Assembly: GCF_002135335.1 (NCBI RefSeq)
Contig: NZ_NEGC01000001.1
Span: 248,001-312,000, forward strand
Length of the DNA: 64,000 nt
Source of the DNA: Acinetobacter sp. ANC 4470
GTDB lineage: Bacteria > Pseudomonadota > Gammaproteobacteria > Pseudomonadales > Moraxellaceae
Reading direction: 5' to 3'
The notes under the pieces are model-generated. The model was not told where the DNA came from. It saw nothing but the letters and a program-made list of their open reading frames with translations, and did no database searches. Below are positions 47,497 through 56,895 of this stretch, one piece after another; positions within the stretch are counted from its first letter, which is position 1; each line of letters opens with the position of its first letter. A program made the position numbers and the translations under genes.

Positions 47497-49563
47497 TTAG
47501 AAATTAGCCACAAAACTAATACCATAACGACGACCATCTAATAATTGATCACCATCTGCATTTTCAGCTTTTTCATCTAAGATATTGTACACCCCAAATT
47601 TACCCTTTAAGCTTGGGGTAAATTTGTAGTTAAAACCAATATCCACAAACTCATAACCTGGATTCGGATTAGACATAGACGTTCGGCTCAAATAGGCAGA
47701 TGTTTCACCACGATAATGCAAGCGAGACCAAACATTTAATGCATCATTAATCTCATAATCTGCTGTTAAATTAAACATATTTTTTGGCATTTCATTTAAA
47801 GGCTGCCCTTTAAATTCACCAGATTTAATTTCAGTATTTGTATACGTATAATTGGCACTTAAAGTCGTATAATCATTTAAAGTCGCCTCAACTGTTGCTT
47901 CGATACCTTTTAGTTCAGCATCATCCACATTAATGCGATCACTTATAAAGTAGAAAGGTGTTGCACCTTCAGCACATTTCCATGCTGCAACATTGTTACG
48001 ATTTATTGTTGATCCATCAGTATCTGTTTCACAAGTACGAACTTCTGTGATCTTGTCTTTAAACTTAGTGATATAGCCTGTTAAAGATGCAGATATAAAA
48101 TCATTTTCCCAATTTAACCCTAATTCTGATGACATACTTGTTTCTGGATCAAGTTCAGGATTAGCTCGAATAATGCCTCGACCCGTTGGAGTTGGTGATC
48201 CACCACCACCAGTTACACTATAAAACCCTTCCGTGGCTGCACGAATATCAGGCTGTTTATAACCAGTTGACACCCCACCTTTTACAGTAAAATTATCATT
48301 GAAGCTATATACTCCATATAATCGCGGAGAAAAATTACCACCATAATTTTCATCATGGTCATAACGCAAACCACTCGTTAAATCAAATGAATCCGTAATG
48401 CTCCAAGTATCTTCAAGAAAAGCTGCGACAGACCACCGTGTTAATTCACTAAAAAATGGTACATTTGGATTTCTGTTAGTAGCCTGATCATTTAACGATT
48501 CATCTTTATAATAGGTACCAAAGGATAAAGTATGGTTGTTTAACATCCAATTCCATTGATTGTTAAACGTCCAAGTATCAAGCTCAATACCTTTGGTATC
48601 TAAAGTTGTATTCTCTCGATCTGGATTTCGAGAATTTTCATATTGCAAATAGGTTTTACTTTCGAGGTTATCACTATATCGACCATTATGCGTAATTGCA
48701 TACACACTTCGATAGTTTCTTGAAGTTGAATCTGCGGCCGTTGCGGTATCTTCAACCGTTTTTCCTACCGTTGATTCAGCATCTTGCTGCACAAAATTGG
48801 CTTCAAATTCTAAATTATGATTATCATTTAAAATATAAGTTAAGCGCGAATTGAGACTTTCTCTTTCATTGCCACGGAATCCGCCAACATAGCTATCTTC
48901 TTCACGTTCTTGTTTATTGATACCTAATTGCAAACCTAATTTGTTCGGAATAAGCGGACCTGCTAAATAAACTGCTCCATTCTTAATATTCCCCGCATTA
49001 CCTCGATCTTGAATAATGGTGCCAAGTTCAACAGTTCCAGTCCATTCATCTGTAACTTTTTTCGTAATAATATTAACGACCCCACCCATCGCATCACTAC
49101 CATACAGGGTCGATGCTGGTCCGCGAATAATTTCAATTCGATCGATCGCTGCCATTGGTGGTAAAATATTTTTTTCTAAACCATAATCATCGCCGTTCGG
49201 ATTTACATCTTTAGAGTATTGGCGTTTTCCATCCACCAAAAATAATGTGTAATTTGAACTCATTCCTCGAATACTAATAGACTGGGCTGAGCCTGAACCT
49301 GAAACAACAACCCCAGGTGTATTTCTCAATACATCAGTAATATCGCTATATTCTCTTTTTTCTAGTTCTTCACGACTAATTACCGTAATTGAAGCAGGTG
49401 CTTTGCTCACTTCCTGTTCATAACCAGCTGCTGTAACAACAATAGTTTCTAATTTAGTCGGCTCTGCAACAGTCGATATTTTTTCTTCGCTTGCATAGGT
49501 AAATGAAGCTATAGCAGACAAAATTGAAAAAGATAATGTAGATCGAATAATACGCTTGGTCAT
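47497..49563 (-). CDS. TonB-dependent siderophore receptor (FepA/CirA type)
   Basis: A 688-residue outer-membrane receptor: signal peptide ending near TYA|SE, TonB box-like ETIVVTA, plug domain (DVLRNTPGVVVSG, IRGPASTLYGSDAMGGVVNIITKK) to about residue 190, then a 22-strand barrel closing with the aromatic C-terminus VANF. Two cysteine pairs in loops are likely. Plug sequence and length resemble catecholate receptors, but the ligand cannot be stated. A strong Fur box lies about 90 bases upstream, so iron limitation should induce it. GGGGG precedes the ATG. Confidence 0.93.
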   Translation of the reverse strand: MTKRIIRSTLSFSILSAIASFTYASEEKISTVAEPTKLETIVVTAAGYEQEVSKAPASITVISREELEKREYSDITDVLRNTPGVVVSGSGSAQSISIRGMSSNYTLFLVDGKRQYSKDVNPNGDDYGLEKNILPPMAAIDRIEIIRGPASTLYGSDAMGGVVNIITKKVTDEWTGTVELGTIIQDRGNAGNIKNGAVYLAGPLIPNKLGLQLGINKQEREEDSYVGGFRGNERESLNSRLTYILNDNHNLEFEANFVQQDAESTVGKTVEDTATAADSTSRNYRSVYAITHNGRYSDNLESKTYLQYENSRNPDRENTTLDTKGIELDTWTFNNQWNWMLNNHTLSFGTYYKDESLNDQATNRNPNVPFFSELTRWSVAAFLEDTWSITDSFDLTSGLRYDHDENYGGNFSPRLYGVYSFNDNFTVKGGVSTGYKQPDIRAATEGFYSVTGGGGSPTPTGRGIIRANPELDPETSMSSELGLNWENDFISASLTGYITKFKDKITEVRTCETDTDGSTINRNNVAAWKCAEGATPFYFISDRINVDDAELKGIEATVEATLNDYTTLSANYTYTNTEIKSGEFKGQPLNEMPKNMFNLTADYEINDALNVWSRLHYRGETSAYLSRTSMSNPNPGYEFVDIGFNYKFTPSLKGKFGVYNILDEKAENADGDQLLDGRRYGISFVANF

Positions 49564-49646
49564 TCAAGGCCCCCAAGTAGCAAAATAATGGATAAGTATT
49601 GCAATTTTCGTTTCACAGTGTAACAAAAAGCAACCATATTGCAATT

Positions 49647-49671
49647 AATATTGATAATTATTATCATTAGC
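49647..49671 (-). promoter_or_regulatory. Fur box of the TonB receptor gene
   Basis: The stretch around GATAATTATTATCATT (49653-49668) closely matches the Fur consensus of alternating GATAAT/ATTATC hexamers. It lies upstream of the receptor start. Confidence 0.75.
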
Positions 49672-49788
49672 ATTTGTTTGTTTTTCTATAAGACTAAAAT
49701 GCTTGAGAAAAATTTAAGGATTTATCTAAATTTATAAGAGAACAAATTATGGATGGCTAACCAAATCTTGACACTTCATCTTTTAAAT

Positions 49789-49818
49789 AAAAAAACCTCC
49801 TTAATTGGAGGTTTTTTT
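49789..49818. terminator. Terminator of nfuA
   Basis: AAAAAAACCTCC pairs with GGAGGTTTTTTT around TTAATT. Confidence 0.87.
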
Positions 49819-49835
49819 GAACGTATTTCAAAAAA

Positions 49836-50474
49836 TTATTTAAAATAAGCACCCTCTGCCTGAGTGTGATCCGTTTGGTCAACAACACGAGATAATTCTG
49901 GGATATGCTGTTTTAACGTGGTTTCAACACCTTGTTTTAAAGTGACATCAATTGCTGAACAGCCTTGGCAACCACCACCAAATTTCAATACTGCGGTTAA
50001 ACCATGTTCTTCATCTTTAATAATTTCAACTAAAGCACAGTTACCACCATGTCCAGCAAGACCGGGGTTAATTTCGGCTTGTAATACATAGCTAATACGC
50101 TCTTCAATTGAAGCATCTGCACCCACACGTGGCACTTTTGAATTGGGCGCGCGGAATGTCAATTGCCCACCGAAACGATCTTTATTGTAATCAATCACAG
50201 CATCTAACAAATATGGGATAGATGGAGCATCAATATAAGCCGCAAAGTCTGGATAATCTTGTTTATAGTCTGTAGGAATAATTTCTTCAGGCGCACTATA
50301 TGCCATACAACATTCAGCACGTGGCGTACCAGGATTTTCCACAAAAACACGTACAGCAATACCCGGTGTATTTTGTTTTTCAAGTAAATCAAACAAATAC
50401 TCTTGTGCTGTTGGCGTAATCAATAAATTTGGAATTTCTTCTGCAACTGCAGCGCTGATGTTCTCAGTCGACAT
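49836..50474 (-). CDS. nfuA: Fe/S biogenesis protein NfuA
   Basis: A carrier that delivers 4Fe-4S clusters to apoproteins. The 212-residue protein has an N-terminal degenerate A-type domain (LITPTAQEYLFDLLEKQ, CCMAYSAPEE) and a C-terminal NifU domain with the cluster-binding CxxC in GGGCQGCSAIDV near residue 170. GAGGAAAT precedes the ATG. It lies behind an iron-regulated receptor but is separately transcribed. Confidence 0.95.
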   Translation of the reverse strand: MSTENISAAVAEEIPNLLITPTAQEYLFDLLEKQNTPGIAVRVFVENPGTPRAECCMAYSAPEEIIPTDYKQDYPDFAAYIDAPSIPYLLDAVIDYNKDRFGGQLTFRAPNSKVPRVGADASIEERISYVLQAEINPGLAGHGGNCALVEIIKDEEHGLTAVLKFGGGCQGCSAIDVTLKQGVETTLKQHIPELSRVVDQTDHTQAEGAYFK

Positions 50475-50632
50475 AATAATATTTCCTCAAGCTGAAGTGG
50501 CTATTTTAACTGAAGATGCGGGGTAATAAAAAAAAATCAACTAAAATTGTCGGAATTATTATAAAAATTAATCTTAACCCTTCATTTAATGGCATTATTA
50601 AAGCAACTATCTAAAAGCTGAACCTTCACTTT

Positions 50633-51250
50633 ATGCTAGATTTACCTTTTAACCATACTGTTAGCTTGATCTTCATTACAGTGGTTGTATCACTGATTGC
50701 ATTTTCAAATCAGAAAGTCATGAGCCGTCTTATTTTCTGGCCACCGGCAATGCAACGTGGACAGTATGATCGCTTTGTTACTCATGGTTTTGTACATGCC
50801 GATGGTGCTCATCTTATCTTCAATATGATTACGCTGTTCTTTTTTGGCAGTGTTATTGAAAGTTTTTATCGAGAGTATTTTTTTAATCTTGGCTTTATTC
50901 TGTTCTATTTGGGCGGTTTAATTGTTGCGATTATCCCAAGTTATTTAAAACATAAAAATGACCATCGCTGGGCCAGTTTAGGGGCTTCTGGTGCAGTTTC
51001 AGCCGTCTTGTTTGCTTATATCTTATTTGAACCATGGAAACTGATTTTTGTTTTCTTTATTCCAGTGCCTGCGATTATTTTTGCCATTTTATATATTGGC
51101 TATAGTATTTGGTCTGGAAAACGTGGCAATTCCAACATCAATCATAGTGCCCATTTATGGGGGGCAGCTTACGGTGTAATCATGACCATCATTCTAGAAC
51201 CACGTGTTATTCCACACTTTTTAAATAAGCTGATGCAACTTCCTTTTTAA
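50633..51250 (+). CDS. Rhomboid family intramembrane protease (second copy)
   Basis: A 205-residue protein with about six membrane segments. Catalytic Ser lies in LGASGAVSA near residue 118 and His in NHSAHLWGAAYG near 179, with HLIFNM near 60 and FVTHGFVHAD before it. It is the small core type of rhomboid, shorter than the copy at 39374 and clearly divergent from it. Substrate unknown. Confidence 0.88.
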   Translation: MLDLPFNHTVSLIFITVVVSLIAFSNQKVMSRLIFWPPAMQRGQYDRFVTHGFVHADGAHLIFNMITLFFFGSVIESFYREYFFNLGFILFYLGGLIVAIIPSYLKHKNDHRWASLGASGAVSAVLFAYILFEPWKLIFVFFIPVPAIIFAILYIGYSIWSGKRGNSNINHSAHLWGAAYGVIMTIILEPRVIPHFLNKLMQLPF

Positions 51251-51276
51251 AACTTATGCTTTATTAATCCATATTC

Positions 51277-51306
51277 AAGGACGCTGACTTTTCAGCGTCC
51301 TTTTTA
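51277..51306 (+). terminator. Terminator of the second rhomboid gene
   Basis: AAGGACGCTGA pairs with TCAGCGTCCTT around CTTT and three more T follow. Confidence 0.88.
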
Positions 51307-51450
51307 TGCAAAAATAAAATTCTGATTACTTAAAAAGAATTCTAAAAAAGAATTACACAATTTTGTCATTAAATGCTAATCCATAAATCAAGTTGGCATA
51401 GATAATGTAGACATATGTATATTAACAATCAAAAAAATGAGATATTTTGC

Positions 51451-53001
51451 ATGTCAACGTCATTAGATGGTCTTCAATTCCCGATTAATCCTGCTAGCAA
51501 TAAAGCCAGCACCTCTCAGACAGGTAAAGAAATTATTGCCGAAGCCCTTTCTATTGTTGACAATAAATCATCAATGGATGCTCTCGCTGAAAAGAACTGG
51601 CGTAAAAATTATCCCGTCTATTTTAAGGCTTTGGTTGAATATGGTATTCGTACCATTAATAATCCCATTACCATCGCAAAACAAGGCTTGCACAAAGCTC
51701 ATCATAGCTTTGATTTTTATCGTAATGGTCAACGCTACTTACTCAAAGACATCATGAGTGATGTGAATACAGCAAATTTGTATACCGTTCAGCTTAAAGG
51801 TGAAAGTGATGCTGCACCTGAATGGTATGTGCCTTATAAAGGACAAAAATTACAAGGTCAGGCTTTACTGGATCAAATTCAGACATGGCAAGATGCAGGC
51901 ATTATTGAACTCAGCCATGCGGATGCTTTACGTGCTGCACAGGCACACCCTGAATGGTTCAATCTTTCTGACCGTACTATGGTCTTATTTGGCGCAGGCT
52001 CTGAAGCAGGCCCCCTCACTTGGTTATCGAAATGGAAAGCCAACATTGTGGCAGTCGATTTACCCAATAGCCGTGTTTGGGACAGAATTTTAAAGACCAT
52101 TCAACAAGGCAATGCAACCCTGTATGCACCCTGCGCAGAAAAATTAGCCAAAAACACCTCAACTGCCACGCTGAAAGATAAATTAGGAGCTGATTTACTC
52201 ACTCAAACGCCAGAAATTGCACACTGGCTAAGCCAGAATGAACATCAGCTTGATTTAGCAGCGATTGCTTATTTAGACGGTGAAAAACATGTGCGTGTCT
52301 CTATGGCAATGGACAGTATTATGCAATACGTGAGTGAGCAAAAGGCTGACACCAGTTTAATGTTTATGTGTACTCCAACCGATGTCTATGCCGTTCCTAA
52401 AGAGGTGATAGAAGCTTCACATGAGAAGTTCCAGCAGCGTTCCAAAACCCAGAAAATTATTAGCAAAAGTATTTCTACTGTTTCGGGACAGCATTTTTTC
52501 AAAGAAAATCTACAAACATTAATTTCTTCTGATAATGGCAAGGAATATGGTATTGCAGATTGTTTGGTGCTGGAACAAGGCCCTAACTATGCTTTAGCAA
52601 AACGGATACAACAGTGGCGTGCAACTTTAGCTCGTCATTATGGGCAATGTGTCAGTATTAATATTGCACCCTCAACCACAACCCATTCAGTGACTAAAAA
52701 TCCGCTATTAAAAGCCGCGTTTAATGGTGCTAGCCTGTTTGATGTTGAATCATTTAGTCCAGAAACCACCAATGCGCTTATGGCGGCATTATGGATTCAT
52801 GATTTACGCAATCCTGACTCCGTTGCAAATCCTGAAACACCATTGGCCCATCCTTTAGAATTAATGATGAAAGGTGCAAACCATGGTGGTTTATGGCGTG
52901 TGGCTTATTTAGCGCGTACAGCACTGCCTTTTGCAGCGCTCTATGGCTTTGCCAATGATAAATTACCAATGAAAAAAATATACAAATTGTTTAAGAAATA
53001 A
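51451..53001 (+). CDS. Hypothetical protein with Rossmann-like motif (516 aa)
   Basis: A large soluble protein without signal peptide. A glycine-rich nucleotide-binding-like strand-turn (TMVLFGAGSEAGPLTWLSKWKA then IVAVDLPN) near residue 175 suggests a Rossmann fold, and residues 285-330 contain a plausible second sheet (SLMFMCTPTDVYAVP). The C-terminal half has conserved-looking segments such as APSTTTHSVTKNP and NHGGLWRVAYLARTALPF. I do not know the family. ATG 51451 with GAGA nine bases upstream is preferred to 51415. It is the last chromosomal gene before the accessory region. Confidence 0.75.
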   Translation: MSTSLDGLQFPINPASNKASTSQTGKEIIAEALSIVDNKSSMDALAEKNWRKNYPVYFKALVEYGIRTINNPITIAKQGLHKAHHSFDFYRNGQRYLLKDIMSDVNTANLYTVQLKGESDAAPEWYVPYKGQKLQGQALLDQIQTWQDAGIIELSHADALRAAQAHPEWFNLSDRTMVLFGAGSEAGPLTWLSKWKANIVAVDLPNSRVWDRILKTIQQGNATLYAPCAEKLAKNTSTATLKDKLGADLLTQTPEIAHWLSQNEHQLDLAAIAYLDGEKHVRVSMAMDSIMQYVSEQKADTSLMFMCTPTDVYAVPKEVIEASHEKFQQRSKTQKIISKSISTVSGQHFFKENLQTLISSDNGKEYGIADCLVLEQGPNYALAKRIQQWRATLARHYGQCVSINIAPSTTTHSVTKNPLLKAAFNGASLFDVESFSPETTNALMAALWIHDLRNPDSVANPETPLAHPLELMMKGANHGGLWRVAYLARTALPFAALYGFANDKLPMKKIYKLFKK

Positions 53002-53136
53002 TTTTTAGCTTTAATGCAAAATGACTATTCGCAATAGCAATAGACAGCTTACCTGCTATTTCTAAACTTTTGCCAAAGTCAGACCACACCCAAAAACCAA
53101 TAAAAAACGCTGTACACTTTCTATCTAGTTAAATTT

Positions 53137-53220
53137 ATATAAAAACAGGTTAATCCTTTATTTTATATTATTTTACAATATCTTAGTTAGTGTCTGTTTT
53201 TTATATGCATATAAAAACAG
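53137..53220. repeat. Palindrome and direct repeats at the gmtX-side end
   Basis: ATATAAAAACAG occurs at 53137-53148 and 53209-53220, and the inverted form CTGTTTTTTATAT at 53194-53206. The last two make a near-perfect 27-base palindrome around TATGCATA. The location just beyond the recombinase genes suggests recombinase binding sites or an element end. Confidence 0.5.
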
Positions 53221-53225
53221 TATAT

Positions 53226-53257
53226 AAAAAAAAGGCTGGCAGATTGCCAGCCTTTTT
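53226..53257 (-). terminator. Terminator of the recombinase trio
   Basis: GGCTGGCA (53234-53241) pairs perfectly with TGCCAGCC (53245-53252), with A and T tracts on both sides; it overlaps the gmtX stop. Confidence 0.85.
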
Positions 53258-53927
53258 ATATTTCAGCTAATATTTTTTGTATTGCAGATACAAAGCCTGA
53301 CTTAAATAATGATCGTCCATTTTCGTCTTTAATAGAGCCCAGTCTAGAAACTATCCAACCTCTGTTTCGAAGATTATTTTCGTCAATAGCATCGCGAAGC
53401 GCTTCGATTTCACTATTGACCAATACGCCAGTTAACGATGGTATTATTTCGACTTGTTGCTGTACTTGGCCTGCTGAAAAAACCTGATTTGGCCTCATAT
53501 CAACAATCACTTCTGTTTGTTGTTTGAGAATATGGTTCTCTGCTTTGAGTTTTTTCTTTTCAGCAATGATTTGACCGAAGACTGCTCTCATAGCTGGATC
53601 ATCTAGTCTCTTTAATAACTCCATGTCTGATGATACTTCATTCTTTCGAGAATAACGCTTGGGAGGTTTTTTTGTAGTGGTATCTGCTAAGGTTGCCCAT
53701 TCTTTTAATAAAAGCTTATAGTGATTACCTGCTTTATTACGAAAACTATCAATACCAACCCCACCACTACTTGCCGATAGTTTTCCAATCGTTACTATTG
53801 AATAATCTTCTTCACCAGCATTAAAACGTTTTTCTAGTAAAGTATTTAGCTTATCTAATGAGGCCTGAGTGCAGGTGCTTCTATCTTTTTTGAGATTATC
53901 CAAAAATAATTTCATATCAGTACTCAT
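53256..53927 (-). CDS. GmtX-like third protein of the recombinase trio
   Basis: A 223-residue soluble protein: helical N-terminal part, a KLSASSGGVGIDSFRNKAGNHYKLLLKEW segment resembling a DNA-binding helix pair near residues 48-75, a coiled-coil stretch near 120-135 and a C-terminal helical part. It starts 16 bases after the GmtZ-like gene with GGAGT well placed. The assignment to GmtX comes from position, size and the recombinase neighbours; the sequence itself I recognise only loosely. TnpC-like accessory proteins are the alternative comparison. Confidence 0.6.
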   Translation of the reverse strand: MSTDMKLFLDNLKKDRSTCTQASLDKLNTLLEKRFNAGEEDYSIVTIGKLSASSGGVGIDSFRNKAGNHYKLLLKEWATLADTTTKKPPKRYSRKNEVSSDMELLKRLDDPAMRAVFGQIIAEKKKLKAENHILKQQTEVIVDMRPNQVFSAGQVQQQVEIIPSLTGVLVNSEIEALRDAIDENNLRNRGWIVSRLGSIKDENGRSLFKSGFVSAIQKILAEI

Positions 53928-53943
53928 TCTGAGATACTCCGCG

Positions 53944-56532
53944 TTAAATACTGCTGATTAAAGACTTTAGTGAAAAACTATTTATAGGTGTATTTAAATG
54001 CTCCTCTAAAGTTTTAATTCCAGTCTCAAGTAATTTATGATTTTGTAAAAATTCATCAAATTCTAAATACGACACAATCTTCTGAAAACTTCCAAGTTTA
54101 TTAATTGAGTCGATTTGTTTAGTCATTGTACGAATCATAGCGTTGGCTGCAATTAATTGCTGGTCTTGATCAAGTAATAGTAAATGAGGTAAATAACCTT
54201 TTCGGATCATTATCCGACTTAAACTTTGTGTCCTGTCCTGAATTACTGAGGTCTTTTTAATATCATCGAGCAAATCAGGATAAATTTCAGCATCTTCACA
54301 AAGTAATGAAAGATGTAATAGCTCGGATGTTGTTTCTATAAATCCAATTTTTATATCTTCTTGAGAACCAACGGCTACCAACTTTGTTTGATGGTCATCT
54401 TCATTTCTTTTTTGCTCTATTTCAACTAAGCGTCGAATGAGGTTGAATGTAGCTATCCAATTTTTTGTGTACTCATCAGATTCAACTAATTGTTTTTCAT
54501 GACGTCTATTAAGATGTTGCAATTCATTATGTTTTAGAAAAGGTATATTTTTTAACTCAGCTTCATATTTTAGCTCTTCGAAACTCTCTATATCTGCCTC
54601 TATCTTTGTTGCTAGATTGGCTGCATTATAGGCTTTATAACTCATAAAGTTGAGATGTGCATTGAGTGCTGGGAGGTAACTAGCATCGGTAATAAACCAT
54701 CTGCATCGCACGCAATTTTCGCTACTGTGACCAACAGAACTATTAAGCCGTTTAGAAAAATTTTTGGAATCTTGTATTAATTCTCCACCATTCCAACAAC
54801 CAGCAATAGATTTCACTTCGTCAGTCATTACATTATTACCTCCAGCTAAACAGAGTCCATGATGTCTCAACTCCCAACCTATTGGATTGCGATTAACTAA
54901 TATTGATTTAATTGACATGTCATCATGGAAGGCCATTTTGGATTCAATTTGCCGTAGTTCAGCATCTTTTAAAAATATACGGATACTTTCTTTAGAATTA
55001 TTTTCGAGTACTTTTGTTGCTTCTGCCATTTTCTCCTGCATGACAACAGGTGTTAACTTTGTATAATATATAGTCATTAAAATTCTTGAATGACCAGCCA
55101 AAAGTTTAGAAACAACTGGAAGTGGTAATTTAGCTTCTATTAAGTAGCTTGTAATGAGCGATACTCGTAAACTATGCAGTGGATAATTAGTTTTTACTTT
55201 TGGAGATTTGTAGTTTTTTTCGTAATGATGAACTAATTGAAGTGGTGTTCCATTAGGGAGTGTGTCTCCACAATTTGAGAGGTTATTTTCTAACTTCTCT
55301 AATAATTTATACCAAATCAAAGGAATACTTGCATCTGGAATTGGCTTTTTCCTATTTTCACTACAATTTGATGTAGCATCACGCATTAAAAAACAGCAAT
55401 ACCCCATCTTGGAAAGATAAGCATTTGATTTTAAATCTTTTGTGTGTTTGATTTCTAATGTCGTACAATCTGTAGGGGCTACAATGGGATTGTATTTTTC
55501 TTGCCAATTTCTAAGTTTTTCTAGCCAATATAGTAGAAATTCATTTTGCCAAGGAATTTCATAGCCTCTTTGGAATTCATCTTTGTTTTGATCTGCTGTT
55601 TTATTCGTATTGATATATAAACCTGTTGAATCCAAACCTGTCACATTATCTTTGAATCGTCGAAATATACCTTTTGAATGACTATTTAATACAAATTTAT
55701 ATTTTGTATTTTTTATCCATTTACCATTTTGATAGCGCATAGCATCTGCTTCACCAGTATCTAACATACGCACCTGATATGTTCTGAGTGGTAGTTGTAA
55801 TTTGACGAATAGCACCATTGCTGCGACAGGTGACCACATTTTATAAATTGTGACAGATTTTTTATTACGCATTACTATTTCACGTATCCAAACACAATCT
55901 TCATCATTCTTATCTATAAGATTCTCATCAACTTCAAACCAACCTGTTGCCGCAGTCGATCTAATTCCACTCAGACTTTGTGCCCAACTCCAATTTGAAA
56001 AACTTCCAGATGGTTTAGGACACAAGATTTCACTGAGACGTTGAATATAGCGATAGGGTAAAGGACTATGGACTGTTTCAGATAGTGTTTGCTTGCTTTT
56101 TAGTTGTTCGAGTGGATTTTTATAAAGATAGATTTTGCTACCTTTATCAGTATTTTCAAAGAAATGATTATCTAATATCCAATCAATAAAATTAGATATA
56201 TAGTTAATTATTTCTGTAGTATTTCTATTATCTCTGCGCTTGGAATTTTTAATTATTGCTGATTTAAAATCATGACTAGAAGCTTTCCAACCGTTTTGAT
56301 CTCCAGCTAAAAAGATAAATATATCAGCACACCACGGCACAGTATGAATAATATATTTTTCAAGAAAAATACCTAGTGCATTTAGTTTCTCTGCTGTACT
56401 ACTATCTTGACTTTTTATCCATTCTTCAGCTAACTCTCTCCATCCATTCATTTTTTCGCCATATCTTTTAGTTACCCATTGCAAAGTAAGATCACTTTTT
56501 CGACCATCAGGTTTGGCTATTTTAATTCTCAT
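53944..56532 (-). CDS. GmtZ-like large tyrosine recombinase/integrase
   Basis: An 862-residue protein. Near residues 465-515 it carries a tyrosine-recombinase catalytic region: Arg in LHSLRVSLITSYL, His/Arg-type LLAGHSRILMTIYYTKL with His and the presumed nucleophile Tyr. Several Cys/His motifs further on (LCLAGGNN, CWNGGE, SENCVRCRWF) look like a metal-binding region, and a long helical C-terminus follows. This layout fits the long integrase of Gamma-Mobile-Trio elements and recalls Tn554 TnpB. The start overlaps the stop of the upstream recombinase fragment (ATGA), so the two were translated together. Confidence 0.7.
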   Translation of the reverse strand: MRIKIAKPDGRKSDLTLQWVTKRYGEKMNGWRELAEEWIKSQDSSTAEKLNALGIFLEKYIIHTVPWCADIFIFLAGDQNGWKASSHDFKSAIIKNSKRRDNRNTTEIINYISNFIDWILDNHFFENTDKGSKIYLYKNPLEQLKSKQTLSETVHSPLPYRYIQRLSEILCPKPSGSFSNWSWAQSLSGIRSTAATGWFEVDENLIDKNDEDCVWIREIVMRNKKSVTIYKMWSPVAAMVLFVKLQLPLRTYQVRMLDTGEADAMRYQNGKWIKNTKYKFVLNSHSKGIFRRFKDNVTGLDSTGLYINTNKTADQNKDEFQRGYEIPWQNEFLLYWLEKLRNWQEKYNPIVAPTDCTTLEIKHTKDLKSNAYLSKMGYCCFLMRDATSNCSENRKKPIPDASIPLIWYKLLEKLENNLSNCGDTLPNGTPLQLVHHYEKNYKSPKVKTNYPLHSLRVSLITSYLIEAKLPLPVVSKLLAGHSRILMTIYYTKLTPVVMQEKMAEATKVLENNSKESIRIFLKDAELRQIESKMAFHDDMSIKSILVNRNPIGWELRHHGLCLAGGNNVMTDEVKSIAGCWNGGELIQDSKNFSKRLNSSVGHSSENCVRCRWFITDASYLPALNAHLNFMSYKAYNAANLATKIEADIESFEELKYEAELKNIPFLKHNELQHLNRRHEKQLVESDEYTKNWIATFNLIRRLVEIEQKRNEDDHQTKLVAVGSQEDIKIGFIETTSELLHLSLLCEDAEIYPDLLDDIKKTSVIQDRTQSLSRIMIRKGYLPHLLLLDQDQQLIAANAMIRTMTKQIDSINKLGSFQKIVSYLEFDEFLQNHKLLETGIKTLEEHLNTPINSFSLKSLISSI

Positions 56533-56895
56533 TTGTGTTTTCCAAATTTGGGATTCTTGCCAGCGAATAAGTTATATGGGTCAATGTCATCAAACCCATG
56601 CTGTAATAAAACTTGCCAGCTTGGAGTACATGTTTCCTCATTAGAATCTGATGGATTTAAAAGTTGTTCTGTTGCAGCAGTTAGAGCTTTTGTGACTTCT
56701 TTAAGCGAAGGAGTTGTATAGACTAATTGGGATTCTATTGATGAATGATGTAAGCATTTTTTGATAATTATTGGTTCTACACCTGCTCGACTTAAACGCC
56801 GACCATAAGCATGTCTGTGAGAATGAGGAGATAGTCCATCAGATTTGGAAACGTCTAAACCAATACGCTTCAGACCGCGTCGATAATTATCATGG
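56529..56895 (-). pseudogene. C-terminal fragment of a GmtY-like tyrosine recombinase
   Basis: About 120 codons remain, with SPHSHRHAYGRRLSRAGVEP (the catalytic Arg region), KKCLHHSS (His) and VYTTPS (nucleophile Tyr), then an acidic tail ending FAGKNPKFGKHK. No start codon or N-terminal domain exists: the frame runs into unrelated sequence near 56895-56916, where the HsdR-like gene begins on the opposite strand. The stop overlaps the start of the large integrase by ATGA. Confidence 0.8.
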
